Shown: one piece after another, positions 1 through 6,521 of the stretch
Layout of the letters: every line of letters begins with the position of its first letter
Numbering within the stretch: position 1 is the stretch's first letter
From: a virus
Strand: one strand, 5' to 3'
DNA: 20,121 bases
IMG/VR virus record: IMGVR_UViG_3300025687_000444
Span: 1-20,121 of that record
Translations under genes and position numbers: made by a program
Notes under the pieces: generated by a model
The model's input: only the letters and a program-made list of their open reading frames with translations
What the model was told of the DNA's origin: nothing
Database searches by the model: none

Positions 1-29
1 TGCATCAGTTTCTCAATAAGATGTTTCAT
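1..29 (-). CDS. 5' fragment of an unknown gene running off the left edge
   Basis: Only the first nine complete codons are in the window (MKHLIEKLM) with no stop. The ATG at 29 overlaps the TGA stop of the preceding small gene in an ATGA arrangement, which indicates translational coupling. Nothing can be said about function from this length. Confidence 0.5.
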
Positions 30-166
30 AGCACAAATATCAAAATGATTAAAATTACCATGCTTCCACCCGTACAGCCTAGCATGGCTAGAAATTTATC
101 ATACCATTTGGCATAAAAAGCTGTACTTAAAAAACTTATTAATAAAATTGTTAGTATATAAGTCAT
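26..166 (-). CDS. 46-aa small membrane protein, unknown
   Basis: This short frame encodes 46 residues. Two hydrophobic stretches are visible, one at the N-terminus (TYILTILLISFLSTAFYA) and one at the C-terminus (about residues 34-46, GGSMVILIILIFVL), joined by a short charged segment around KWYDK. That pattern fits a two-pass membrane miniprotein. Its ATG overlaps the TGA of the 31-aa gene upstream, and its own TGA overlaps the ATG of the next gene, so three consecutive genes are linked by ATGA junctions. A holin-like or spanin-like role is possible for small phage membrane proteins, but nothing here demonstrates it. Confidence 0.6.
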   Translation of the reverse strand: MTYILTILLISFLSTAFYAKWYDKFLAMLGCTGGSMVILIILIFVL

Positions 167-258
167 AACATTAATCCTCTAATTGATGTATAAATTATAA
201 AAAATAACATTATCGTTTTAACAATAGCTACATATAGAAATTCATTATGTTTTTTCAT
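163..258 (-). CDS. 31-aa single-pass membrane miniprotein, unknown
   Basis: A 31-residue frame starting MKKHNEFLYVAIVK, followed by a hydrophobic run TIMLFFIIYTS and ending RGLML. It looks like one membrane-spanning helix with a positive N-terminus. The TGA stop overlaps the ATG of the 46-aa gene (ATGA), which supports real translation. It begins 15 nt downstream of the tRNA-like minihelix. No family is recognised. It is short enough to be chance, but the coupling and hydrophobic pattern argue for a gene. Confidence 0.45.
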   Translation of the reverse strand: MKKHNEFLYVAIVKTIMLFFIIYTSIRGLML

Positions 259-272
259 AATTATTTATTTTG

Positions 273-305
273 AACTTAGGACAGGATTCGAACCTATCCT
301 AAGTT
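273..305 (-). ncRNA. tRNA-like acceptor/T-arm minihelix hairpin
   Basis: On the minus strand the 9-nt arms AACTTAGGA and TCCTAAGTT enclose a 4-bp stem TAGG/CCTG and a 7-nt loop TTCGAAT, giving a continuous 13-bp helix with a canonical T-loop. One pair is U-G on the minus strand and would be a C-A mismatch on the plus strand, so the structure belongs to the minus transcript. AGGTTCGAATCCT is identical to the T-arm of the tRNA-like gene at 17701-17812. No D arm or anticodon arm lies upstream. It begins 1 nt after the stop codon of the gene at 307 and has no U-run, so it is not a standard terminator. Confidence 0.55.
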
Positions 306-306
306 A

Positions 307-624
307 TTATTCTTTTTTATATCTATTATCTAAATCTGGACGATTTTGTATCATCCAGCTTAGAAATAACGTATTACATTGCATATGACCTATATGTGAT
401 AAACCACTTTCTGGATCAATGTCTTCACCTTCGAGAAAAGCATAAGTATGTCTTAATAAACTTTCAACTATTTCTGTATAGGGTAAACCTTTTATCCAAT
501 TATAGGGAGCATATTTAATTGCACCATATTCAAGTACATTAACCATAGGTTCTAATGCTTTAAATGGAACTAATGACCATTTACGTTTACCTTCATTAAA
601 TCTATCACCTAATTTATTCTCCAT
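307..624 (-). CDS. dATP/dGTP diphosphohydrolase-like protein (DUF5664 type)
   Basis: A 105-aa protein with the pattern of the phage family annotated as dATP/dGTP diphosphohydrolase N-terminal domain (DUF5664): an N-terminal KRKW-LVPF segment, then VLEYGAIKYAPYNWIKG, a helix containing SLLRHTYAFLEGEDID, and a C-terminal helix SGLSHIGHMQCNTLFL. The His, Glu and Asp residues in RHTYAFLEGEDID and SHIGH are candidate metal ligands of an all-alpha NTP hydrolase. It starts 4 nt after the stop of the ribonucleotide reductase gene, so the pair would be co-expressed and both act on deoxynucleotide pools. Assignment is from remembered family pattern; enzymatic activity is inferred. Confidence 0.65.
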   Translation of the reverse strand: MENKLGDRFNEGKRKWSLVPFKALEPMVNVLEYGAIKYAPYNWIKGLPYTEIVESLLRHTYAFLEGEDIDPESGLSHIGHMQCNTLFLSWMIQNRPDLDNRYKKE

Positions 625-627
625 TAT

Positions 628-3054
628 TTAACTACATTTACTATATGTACAACTGATACAACTTTCACACCCACCTTCATATTTTAAAGGTTGTCCACAT
701 TCAGGACAATTTTCACGTGTATCTGTACCGTTTGTTATATATTGTTTTAAAACTCTTATAATTGCACTTGTTAATGAACTAATTTCAAAATCAAACTTAT
801 TTAATGTTTTAACAATAAATTGCGGTTTTGCTCCATGTCTTAACATCATAGATATAAATACAGCAACCATTTTAGTTATTAATTCAGCTTTATCTTGAAT
901 ATTATCTATAACTGTACCATCGTTTATAAAATCAAAACGTCTACGTCTAATTTTACGAATAATACCATGTTTAGATTTAAATTGTTCATTAGTACGAAAT
1001 GCAAATAATTCATAAGGTTTATCATTTAATTTTCCAATTGTAATTACAAATGTTTCACCTTTACGAGTTACTGTATGTAAATCAGCATCTAAATCTTTTG
1101 GTCGTTTTGGTGCATCATGATATTCAAAATTAACTATATCTTCACCACTAGATAAAATTGAATTTCTACTACCTTCACGATAAACAGTAATACCTTTACA
1201 ACCTAATTCCCAAGCAGTTTTATATAAGTTACTTACTTCTTCTTCGGTTGTTTTTTTTGGTAAATTATATGTATTACTAATACTATGATCAATCCATTTT
1301 TGTAATGCAGCTTGCATTTTCAATTTTTGAAATGGACTAACTTCATGTGCTGTAGATTGGTAATATGGTGATTGTGATACAACTTCTTTCATATCAAATG
1401 GATATTTTATATCATTTGCTAAAAGATAATCGTTAAATGGTTTATGTATTACTTGATATTCTTTCCAATGATCACCTAAATCATCTGTAAATGTTGCATC
1501 TTCTTTAGTATGAACTTTAACACGACGTTTATAATTTAACTGAAATACTGGTTCCATACCAGATGAAACACCTGATAATATAGCAATTGTACCAGTTGGT
1601 GCAATAGTTACATTAGCAATATTTCGTCTACCGTATTTTTTATATCGTTGTTGGTATTCCATTGGTAATTCTGGAATAATAGTTTGAAGAAATTCGTTAT
1701 CTCTTTCAACTTCATAATTCCATAATGGAAACGCACCACGTTCTTTTGCAAGGTCAATAGAAGCCATATAAGAGCCGATAGTAATTTCACGCATTACTTG
1801 TCCACTTAAATCAATTGCTTCTTCAGAATCGTACCTAAGACCCAATGCAGCTAACATATCACCTAATCCTAAAATACCTAAACCTGTTCGACGACCTTTA
1901 ATAAGATTTTCTCTAATTTTTTTCCAAACTTGTAATTCAATAGCTTTAATTTCTTCTGCTTCTGGATCACTAATTACTTTTTCAATAATATTATTAATTT
2001 TCTCTAATTCTAAATCAATAATATTATCCATCATAATTTGTGCTTCATAAGCAACCATACGTATATCACCAATTGATATGGTTGAATTATCTTTAAATGG
2101 ACGAGTTACTAATTTATACAAATTAATTGCTAATAACCTACAACTATCATATGGACTTAAAGGAATCTCACCGCAAGGATTTGTACCTTTAGTACCAAAA
2201 CCAAAATCTTTATATGCATCTGCTGGTGAATAACTTGTAATTTTATCCCAAAATAATACACCCGGTTCAGCATTTTTCCAAGCTTGATGAATTATTTTAT
2301 CCCATAATTCTCTTGCTTGTACAATTTTATCATCTTTAGATATAGAAGATATATCTTTATCAATAGGAAATCTTAATATATGAGGTTCATCTTCTATAAC
2401 AGCATTCATAAAATCATCTGTAACTTTAACACTAATATTAGCACCAGTTACTTTATCAAGATCATCTTTTACTGTAATAAACTTTTCAATATCAGGATGA
2501 TTTATGTGATGTGATATCATTAATGCACCTCTACGTCCATCTTGTGCTACTTCACGAGTAGTATAAGAATAACGATGTGCAAAATTTACAGAACCTGTTG
2601 ATGATCCTGCGGAATTAGTAACTTTTGATCCACTGGGTCGTATATGTGATAAATCAGTACCTACACCACCTCTACGTTTCATGAGTTGTGCAGTTTCTTG
2701 ATCAATACTCATAATACCACCATAAGAATCAGAATCATTACTAACAAAAAAACAATTACCTAAACTTGTTAAAGAATAAGGATTACCGATACCATAAAGA
2801 TTTGAACCTCCCAGTATAAGAATCATATCATATAAGTAATTGTATGTTCGACTAAAATTTAAAGATGAATCTTTTAAATAACCTTTTTCTATACGTGTTA
2901 ATTCAGTTGCAAGACGTCGAAACATTCCTTCTACATCTTCCTGAATTACTTCATCTTTATTTTTTAATGCGTATTTGTCTAACCAGACATTTGTAGCGAG
3001 AATGTCCCCACCAAAAAAAGCTAATGCTTTTTCTACTACTTCACTAATATTCAT
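628..3054 (-). CDS. nrdJ: class II (adenosylcobalamin-dependent) ribonucleoside reductase
   Basis: An 808-aa enzyme that would reduce ribonucleotides to deoxyribonucleotides in the cytoplasm using a B12-derived radical. The catalytic cysteines are visible: Cys101 (LGNCFF), Cys294 in NPCGE with Glu296, and Cys305 (PYDSCRL). The 11-residue spacing of the last two matches the Thermotoga NrdJ active site. RRGGVGTDLSHIRPSG (about 127-142) and NVTIAPTGTIAILSG are hallmark segments. The C-terminus has a cysteine-rich tail (CPECG, CESC, CTYSKC) that in NrdJ proteins regenerates the active-site disulfide. No NrdB-like subunit is nearby, consistent with class II. A good promoter lies immediately upstream. 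No intein or frame break is seen. The enzyme would depend on host cobalamin. Confidence 0.93.
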   Translation of the reverse strand: MNISEVVEKALAFFGGDILATNVWLDKYALKNKDEVIQEDVEGMFRRLATELTRIEKGYLKDSSLNFSRTYNYLYDMILILGGSNLYGIGNPYSLTSLGNCFFVSNDSDSYGGIMSIDQETAQLMKRRGGVGTDLSHIRPSGSKVTNSAGSSTGSVNFAHRYSYTTREVAQDGRRGALMISHHINHPDIEKFITVKDDLDKVTGANISVKVTDDFMNAVIEDEPHILRFPIDKDISSISKDDKIVQARELWDKIIHQAWKNAEPGVLFWDKITSYSPADAYKDFGFGTKGTNPCGEIPLSPYDSCRLLAINLYKLVTRPFKDNSTISIGDIRMVAYEAQIMMDNIIDLELEKINNIIEKVISDPEAEEIKAIELQVWKKIRENLIKGRRTGLGILGLGDMLAALGLRYDSEEAIDLSGQVMREITIGSYMASIDLAKERGAFPLWNYEVERDNEFLQTIIPELPMEYQQRYKKYGRRNIANVTIAPTGTIAILSGVSSGMEPVFQLNYKRRVKVHTKEDATFTDDLGDHWKEYQVIHKPFNDYLLANDIKYPFDMKEVVSQSPYYQSTAHEVSPFQKLKMQAALQKWIDHSISNTYNLPKKTTEEEVSNLYKTAWELGCKGITVYREGSRNSILSSGEDIVNFEYHDAPKRPKDLDADLHTVTRKGETFVITIGKLNDKPYELFAFRTNEQFKSKHGIIRKIRRRRFDFINDGTVIDNIQDKAELITKMVAVFISMMLRHGAKPQFIVKTLNKFDFEISSLTSAIIRVLKQYITNGTDTRENCPECGQPLKYEGGCESCISCTYSKCS

Positions 3055-3080
3055 ATATATTTGATTTTTAAACAGATGTG

Positions 3081-3111
3081 AATTGTATATTCATATTTCA
3101 AATATACAATT
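3081..3111. promoter_or_regulatory. 11-bp inverted repeat overlapping the -7 box, candidate operator
   Basis: AATTGTATATT and AATATACAATT form a perfect 11-bp inverted repeat with a 9-nt spacer. It overlaps the -7 element of the promoter in front of the reductase gene, so it could be a repressor or activator site or a hairpin in the 5' leader. No U-run follows it on the minus strand, so it is a poor terminator candidate. Confidence 0.5.
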
Positions 3112-3130
3112 AAAAGTTTAACTTACCAAA
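3099..3130 (-). promoter_or_regulatory. Bacteroidota-type promoter for the reductase operon
   Basis: On the minus strand TTTG (3130-3127) is followed after exactly 20 nt by TATATTTG (3106-3099). This matches the Bacteroidota primary sigma consensus TTTG, 19-21 nt, TAnnTTTG. The site is in the 68-nt gap between the UDG and reductase genes, and the -33 element overlaps the last codons of UDG. It is the only intergenic match I found by eye. Confidence 0.65.
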
Positions 3131-3827
3131 TAATTTCTCGTTTATTTCTTGCTGAAAGTTCAATATTAAATTTTGAAAAACATTGACTTCCAATAAATGG
3201 ATTTGAACCTTTTGTTGCACCCAATGGACTTGGATGTGAAGTTTCAATAAATCCATGACTTTTATTTGTAATATAATCTCTAAATGAAGATGCGTGTCTA
3301 CCCCACATCATCCAAATTATATTATCTTGTTTGTTTAATATATTAATAACTTCAAGAGTAAATCTTTTCCATACTTTAGTATGAGTATCTGGTTGATGTT
3401 CTCTTACAGTTAAAGCTGTATTAATCATTAATAATCCTTGTTCAGCCCAACTATATAATGATAAATCACTTAAACGTTCTATATTTTTTCCAGCATATAT
3501 ATCGTTATTTACTTCTTTAAGTATATTTCGTAACGATGGTGCAGGTGTAATACTGGTTGCATTACTAAAACATAATCCATCATATTTACCATTATGATAT
3601 GGGTCTTGACCTAATATAACCCCTCTTACATTATTAAGAGGGGTTATTTTAAAGGCTGTAAAAATATCCTTATTTTGTTTAGGATATACCATATAATTTT
3701 GTCGCTCTTTACGTAAATACTTTCCCAATTTTTGGAAATATTCAGATTCAATTAACGGTTTTAATGCTTCATACCAATCTAAACCTAAATAATTTATTAG
3801 TTTGACATTATTTGTCGAATGTTTCAT
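3123..3827 (-). CDS. ung: uracil-DNA glycosylase, family 1
   Basis: A 234-aa enzyme of normal family length that excises uracil from DNA. Motif A is GQDPYH at 73-78 with catalytic Asp75. GLCFSNA at about 84-90 is the uracil pocket, and SHPSPLGATKG at about 197-207 carries the second catalytic His198. It starts at ATG 3827, overlapping the upstream unknown gene by 20 nt. Encoding UDG implies that the phage genome does not use deoxyuridine. It may clear misincorporated uracil or act with the neighbouring nucleotide-pool enzymes. A 13-bp perfect palindrome lies inside the gene just before the catalytic motif. Confidence 0.95.
   Translation of the reverse strand: MKHSTNNVKLINYLGLDWYEALKPLIESEYFQKLGKYLRKERQNYMVYPKQNKDIFTAFKITPLNNVRGVILGQDPYHNGKYDGLCFSNATSITPAPSLRNILKEVNNDIYAGKNIERLSDLSLYSWAEQGLLMINTALTVREHQPDTHTKVWKRFTLEVINILNKQDNIIWMMWGRHASSFRDYITNKSHGFIETSHPSPLGATKGSNPFIGSQCFSKFNIELSARNKREIIW
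3616..3647. repeat. 13-bp perfect inverted repeat inside the UDG gene
   Basis: ATAACCCCTCTTA and TAAGAGGGGTTAT are perfect complements separated by 6 nt. On the minus strand they encode the stretch just before GQDPYH. This GC-rich stem stands out in AT-rich coding sequence and would form a strong mRNA hairpin. On the plus strand it is followed by TTTT and could act as an antisense terminator. Confidence 0.7.
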
Positions 3828-4572
3828 TTGTTATTTCCATTTTGTTATATAAATCCAGATGTTCGGGAATTTTTACATCTAGTACTTTTTCTATTTCTTT
3901 TTTCAACTTTTCATCTTTATATAGAATTTTTGTAATAAAACTTGATTTACTTAATTCATTTACATTTATAATTCTTTGTTTAGCTTTATCGCTAATTTGT
4001 GAGTATTTACCTTCAATTATAAGGTCTACATCATTTTGGAATTCTTCTGGAATTTTCAGTTTATAAATTGTATATGAATAATTAGGTTCTATTACTTTAA
4101 CAAATTCTTTTATATTTTTAAAAAATTGTTCTATTTCTTGAAAAGATTTACTATCAATATATTTAAATACAATATATATGTATTTATTATCAATATTTTC
4201 TTCAAGATTTATACGTAAATAAGCATTAATAAGATGATAATATACAATATCTGTATATTTATGACCCAATAAAGGATAAATATAAGTAGTTGTATCATTA
4301 ATTAAAGCTTCTAGTAAATATATTGCGTTATTTTCAAACATAATATAATTTACATAAAACTTATAATCTTTATTCTCAACATTTAAAAGAATATGATCAC
4401 CTACATTGATAATATATTCATCATCAAATGTTATCTTAACAATTTGATTATCTTTTTGTGATAATTTAATATGCACTTTAGGACTAACTATTTGTAATTT
4501 TTTCCACATAAATTGTCGAAAATTGATAACTTTACCATTACGTATTGTTATTGTTTTTACAAATTGTTCCAT
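3808..4572 (-). CDS. 254-aa hypothetical protein
   Basis: No family is recognised with confidence. The N-terminal half (about 1-110) looks beta-rich, with alternating hydrophobic and charged residues (KTITIRNGKVI, NQIVKITFDDEYIINVGDHI). The C-terminal part (about 170-250) is helical and contains a segment around KIPEEFQNDVDLIIEGKYS that resembles a tail seen in hypothetical phage proteins. There is no signal peptide or membrane helix. It overlaps the FEN gene upstream by 16 nt and UDG downstream by 20 nt, so it is translationally linked to DNA-repair enzymes. Its role is unknown. Confidence 0.8.
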   Translation of the reverse strand: MEQFVKTITIRNGKVINFRQFMWKKLQIVSPKVHIKLSQKDNQIVKITFDDEYIINVGDHILLNVENKDYKFYVNYIMFENNAIYLLEALINDTTTYIYPLLGHKYTDIVYYHLINAYLRINLEENIDNKYIYIVFKYIDSKSFQEIEQFFKNIKEFVKVIEPNYSYTIYKLKIPEEFQNDVDLIIEGKYSQISDKAKQRIINVNELSKSSFITKILYKDEKLKKEIEKVLDVKIPEHLDLYNKMEITNETFDK

Positions 4573-5360
4573 TCTTCAATTATTTCATCACTCAAAGGAT
4601 TAAAATCATCCTCTGTAATAGACATAATAGGTATACCTAGTGTATGAAAATCATCTTCGGTTTTTAGTAGTTTAATAAGATTAAAATTTATATAAAACCA
4701 ATATATTCCTAAAGTTACATCATAATGTTTGATATATTCATTTAAAACACAAGAATAATAATTTTCAACTTTACATTTAGCTAATATTTTTTCTGCATTT
4801 TTAATACCAACACCCGGTATACCTTTTATACCATCGGTTGAATCACCCATTAGTGTCTGTAACCATAAAAAATGATTAGCATCTACTTTACTAGTGTTTA
4901 CCCATACTCCTTTTTGTATTGTTTCGATTTTTGTTTCTTCATCTATATTTTTTCGTATTCGATAATCAAAGTGTGTACCAGATATTTGATGTAGTACATC
5001 TTTATCTGGTGAACACACTATTGAATCAGGGAATAACGTTTTGGTATACGCAACAGCATCATCAGCTTCTATTTGTCGAATAATTTTTGCATTATGCTCC
5101 ACAATTAAATAATGCTTTAATACTTTAGAATAATTTTTTGTTTTATTCTTATATATATTTCTTAAAGCTTTATATTGAGGATATAATTTATGTCTAAAAT
5201 ACAATCCGTCTGATAAAAAAATAATGTAATCTGTTGCACTAGTTTGTTGAAATATCTCGACAAGTCTCTGTTCTAAACTTTCAATAGAATCTTCAATAGT
5301 TTCTTTTGAAGCATAAAACGTTAATGAGTCTCCATCAATGATAATTCTTCTTTTTCCCAT
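4557..5360 (-). CDS. 5'-3' exonuclease / flap endonuclease (FEN, T4 RNase H type)
   Basis: A 267-aa nuclease expected to remove RNA primers and 5' flaps during replication. Visible family features are the N-terminal IIIDGDSLTF with metal-binding Asp9 and Asp11, a segment DGLYFRHKLYPQYKALR typical of the helical arch, QIEADDAVA with the acidic metal cluster, VCSPDKDVLHQ, and the helix-hairpin-helix-type GDSTDGIKGIPGVGIKNAEKIL that binds the DNA backbone. Start is ATG 5360, inside the end of the preceding unknown gene (40-nt overlap). The compact polymerase in this genome has no 5' nuclease domain, so this gene would supply that activity. Confidence 0.9.
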   Translation of the reverse strand: MGKRRIIIDGDSLTFYASKETIEDSIESLEQRLVEIFQQTSATDYIIFLSDGLYFRHKLYPQYKALRNIYKNKTKNYSKVLKHYLIVEHNAKIIRQIEADDAVAYTKTLFPDSIVCSPDKDVLHQISGTHFDYRIRKNIDEETKIETIQKGVWVNTSKVDANHFLWLQTLMGDSTDGIKGIPGVGIKNAEKILAKCKVENYYSCVLNEYIKHYDVTLGIYWFYINFNLIKLLKTEDDFHTLGIPIMSITEDDFNPLSDEIIEEWNNL

Positions 5361-5812
5361 AATATTTGTGTATATTTATTATTTAAATATTCATAATAAG
5401 ATGTTGGGTTAATTTCATTTTTATTTTTTATAATAAAGGATTCCAATGTTGGAAAATGTAAGAACCTTTTCAAATTTAAATTATTCATTACATTTTTTAA
5501 ATCCAATGGAATATCTTTAATTTGTAAATGTTTTTGAAAGTCAATTTGTTTAATAGGTATTTGTAAATCAAGAAAAAATTCATTATAAATTTCGGTTATA
5601 TACTGAATTACATAAGAATTATTTTCATAATATAAAATATTATTATAATATACCATTATTGGACGTTTTGCTTGATAAAAAAACCCATTAATAAATTCTA
5701 TCCTATATCCAAAGTCATAAGTGATATTTTCTCTGAAAGTATAACCATATTTTACTTCTGGAATAACTGAGTTTGGTGCTAAATCGTTATTTCTTTTAAA
5801 TATAGTTGACAT
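5321..5812 (-). CDS. 163-aa unknown protein at the end of the Ubl cassette
   Basis: Starting at ATG 5812 (MSTIFKRNND) gives 163 residues. A longer frame to 5938 exists but would lie entirely within the E1 gene, so the inner start is preferred. The gene overlaps the E1 gene by 17 nt and the FEN gene by 40 nt. It is rich in Tyr, Phe, Ile and Asn, with a beta-looking N-terminal half (IPEVKYGYTFRENITYDFGYRIEF) and a helical C-terminal half. No catalytic motif or family is recognised. The tight coupling to E1 makes it a candidate fifth component (adaptor or target-recognition factor), but it could equally belong with the repair genes downstream. Confidence 0.75.
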   Translation of the reverse strand: MSTIFKRNNDLAPNSVIPEVKYGYTFRENITYDFGYRIEFINGFFYQAKRPIMVYYNNILYYENNSYVIQYITEIYNEFFLDLQIPIKQIDFQKHLQIKDIPLDLKNVMNNLNLKRFLHFPTLESFIIKNKNEINPTSYYEYLNNKYTQILWEKEELSLMETH

Positions 5813-6521
5813 GTTGTGGAAAGTCCACAGTTTTTGGTGTTGCAATGTGTAACGTTTCATGTAGTAAATCAAGATTTTTAGTAATAAAAAAAGGAACTTC
5901 TCTATAATTATCATCACCAACTGCAAGATTTGATGCAATATTTACTACAATTGCTACAATTAATGATGCAATTGATGCAGCACAATGACTTGTTGCTTTT
6001 GTACTACAAGATTGTTCCGGTACTTCATCATCATTAAATAAATAATTTTTATATAAATCATGTGTTGTACCATCTTTAATAGTAAATATTTGATATGTTT
6101 CAGCTTCCATGCGACCATCAATAAAATATGTATTGTAAGGTAAATAATCATATAGATGCTTACGTGCTAACATATTGTCAGTAGCATTAATAACAATATC
6201 AAATGATGATATAAAAAATTTACTAAGTTCTTGTATCGAGTTTCTATAAGTATCTACATTATATTGTGAAAAACTTTGAACAATATTTTTTAACGCCATA
6301 GTCTTTGAAAACATTATATCTTCATCACGATATAATTGTCCACCTAAATTGGTTTCATCAACAGTATCGTTGTCAACTACTGATAATAAATAAGGTGACA
6401 TACGACTTAATAATAAAGTAGTCCAACTACCAATACCACCGGCTCCTACCACAAGAATATTTAATGTTTTAATCTTATTAAACCATTCCAAACCGCTGAA
6501 TCTTAATCTATTTTGTTCCAT
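5796..6521 (-). CDS. E1-like ubiquitin-activating enzyme (ThiF/MoeB family)
   Basis: A 241-aa ThiF-fold protein expected to adenylate the C-terminus of a ubiquitin-like protein and pass it on. It shows the Rossmann motif GAGGIGS (26-32), VVDNDTVDETNL (48-59), Lys73 (FSKTMALKN) and INATDN with Asp115. It also has an N-terminal Arg-containing helix (NRLRFSGLEWF) like the one that donates Arg14 in MoeB. Cys172 and Cys180 (SCSTKATSHC) are the candidates for a catalytic or transfer cysteine. The canonical NxxRQ arginine is replaced by glycine (NLGGQ). Start is taken at ATG 6521; the longer frame begins with TTG. It overlaps the JAB gene by 14 nt. The length matches minimal bacterial E1s. Confidence 0.88.
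   Translation of the reverse strand: MEQNRLRFSGLEWFNKIKTLNILVVGAGGIGSWTTLLLSRMSPYLLSVVDNDTVDETNLGGQLYRDEDIMFSKTMALKNIVQSFSQYNVDTYRNSIQELSKFFISSFDIVINATDNMLARKHLYDYLPYNTYFIDGRMEAETYQIFTIKDGTTHDLYKNYLFNDDEVPEQSCSTKATSHCAASIASLIVAIVVNIASNLAVGDDNYREVPFFITKNLDLLHETLHIATPKTVDFPQHVNYI

Noticed and set aside
273-305. Complete tRNA gene ending at the T-arm-like hairpin
   Set aside because: The 5' side of the stem abuts the T-stem directly and no D or anticodon arm exists upstream, where the coding region ends.
628-3054. Intein in the ribonucleotide reductase, common in phage reductases
   Set aside because: The protein is of normal class II length and all catalytic motifs are in uninterrupted order.
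3081-3111. Rho-independent terminator after UDG
   Set aside because: The stem is AT-only in its upper part and no U-run follows on the minus strand; overlap with the -7 box makes a regulatory role more likely.
3812-4066. Plus-strand 84-aa frame
   Set aside because: Low-complexity Ser/Phe/Ile mirror of a well-supported minus-strand gene. The plus-strand frames at 9894 and 15799 were rejected for the same reason.
5813-5938. Upstream extension of the 163-aa gene to 205 aa
   Set aside because: It would overlap E1 by 143 nt and its extra residues are a hydrophobic shadow of the E1 frame.
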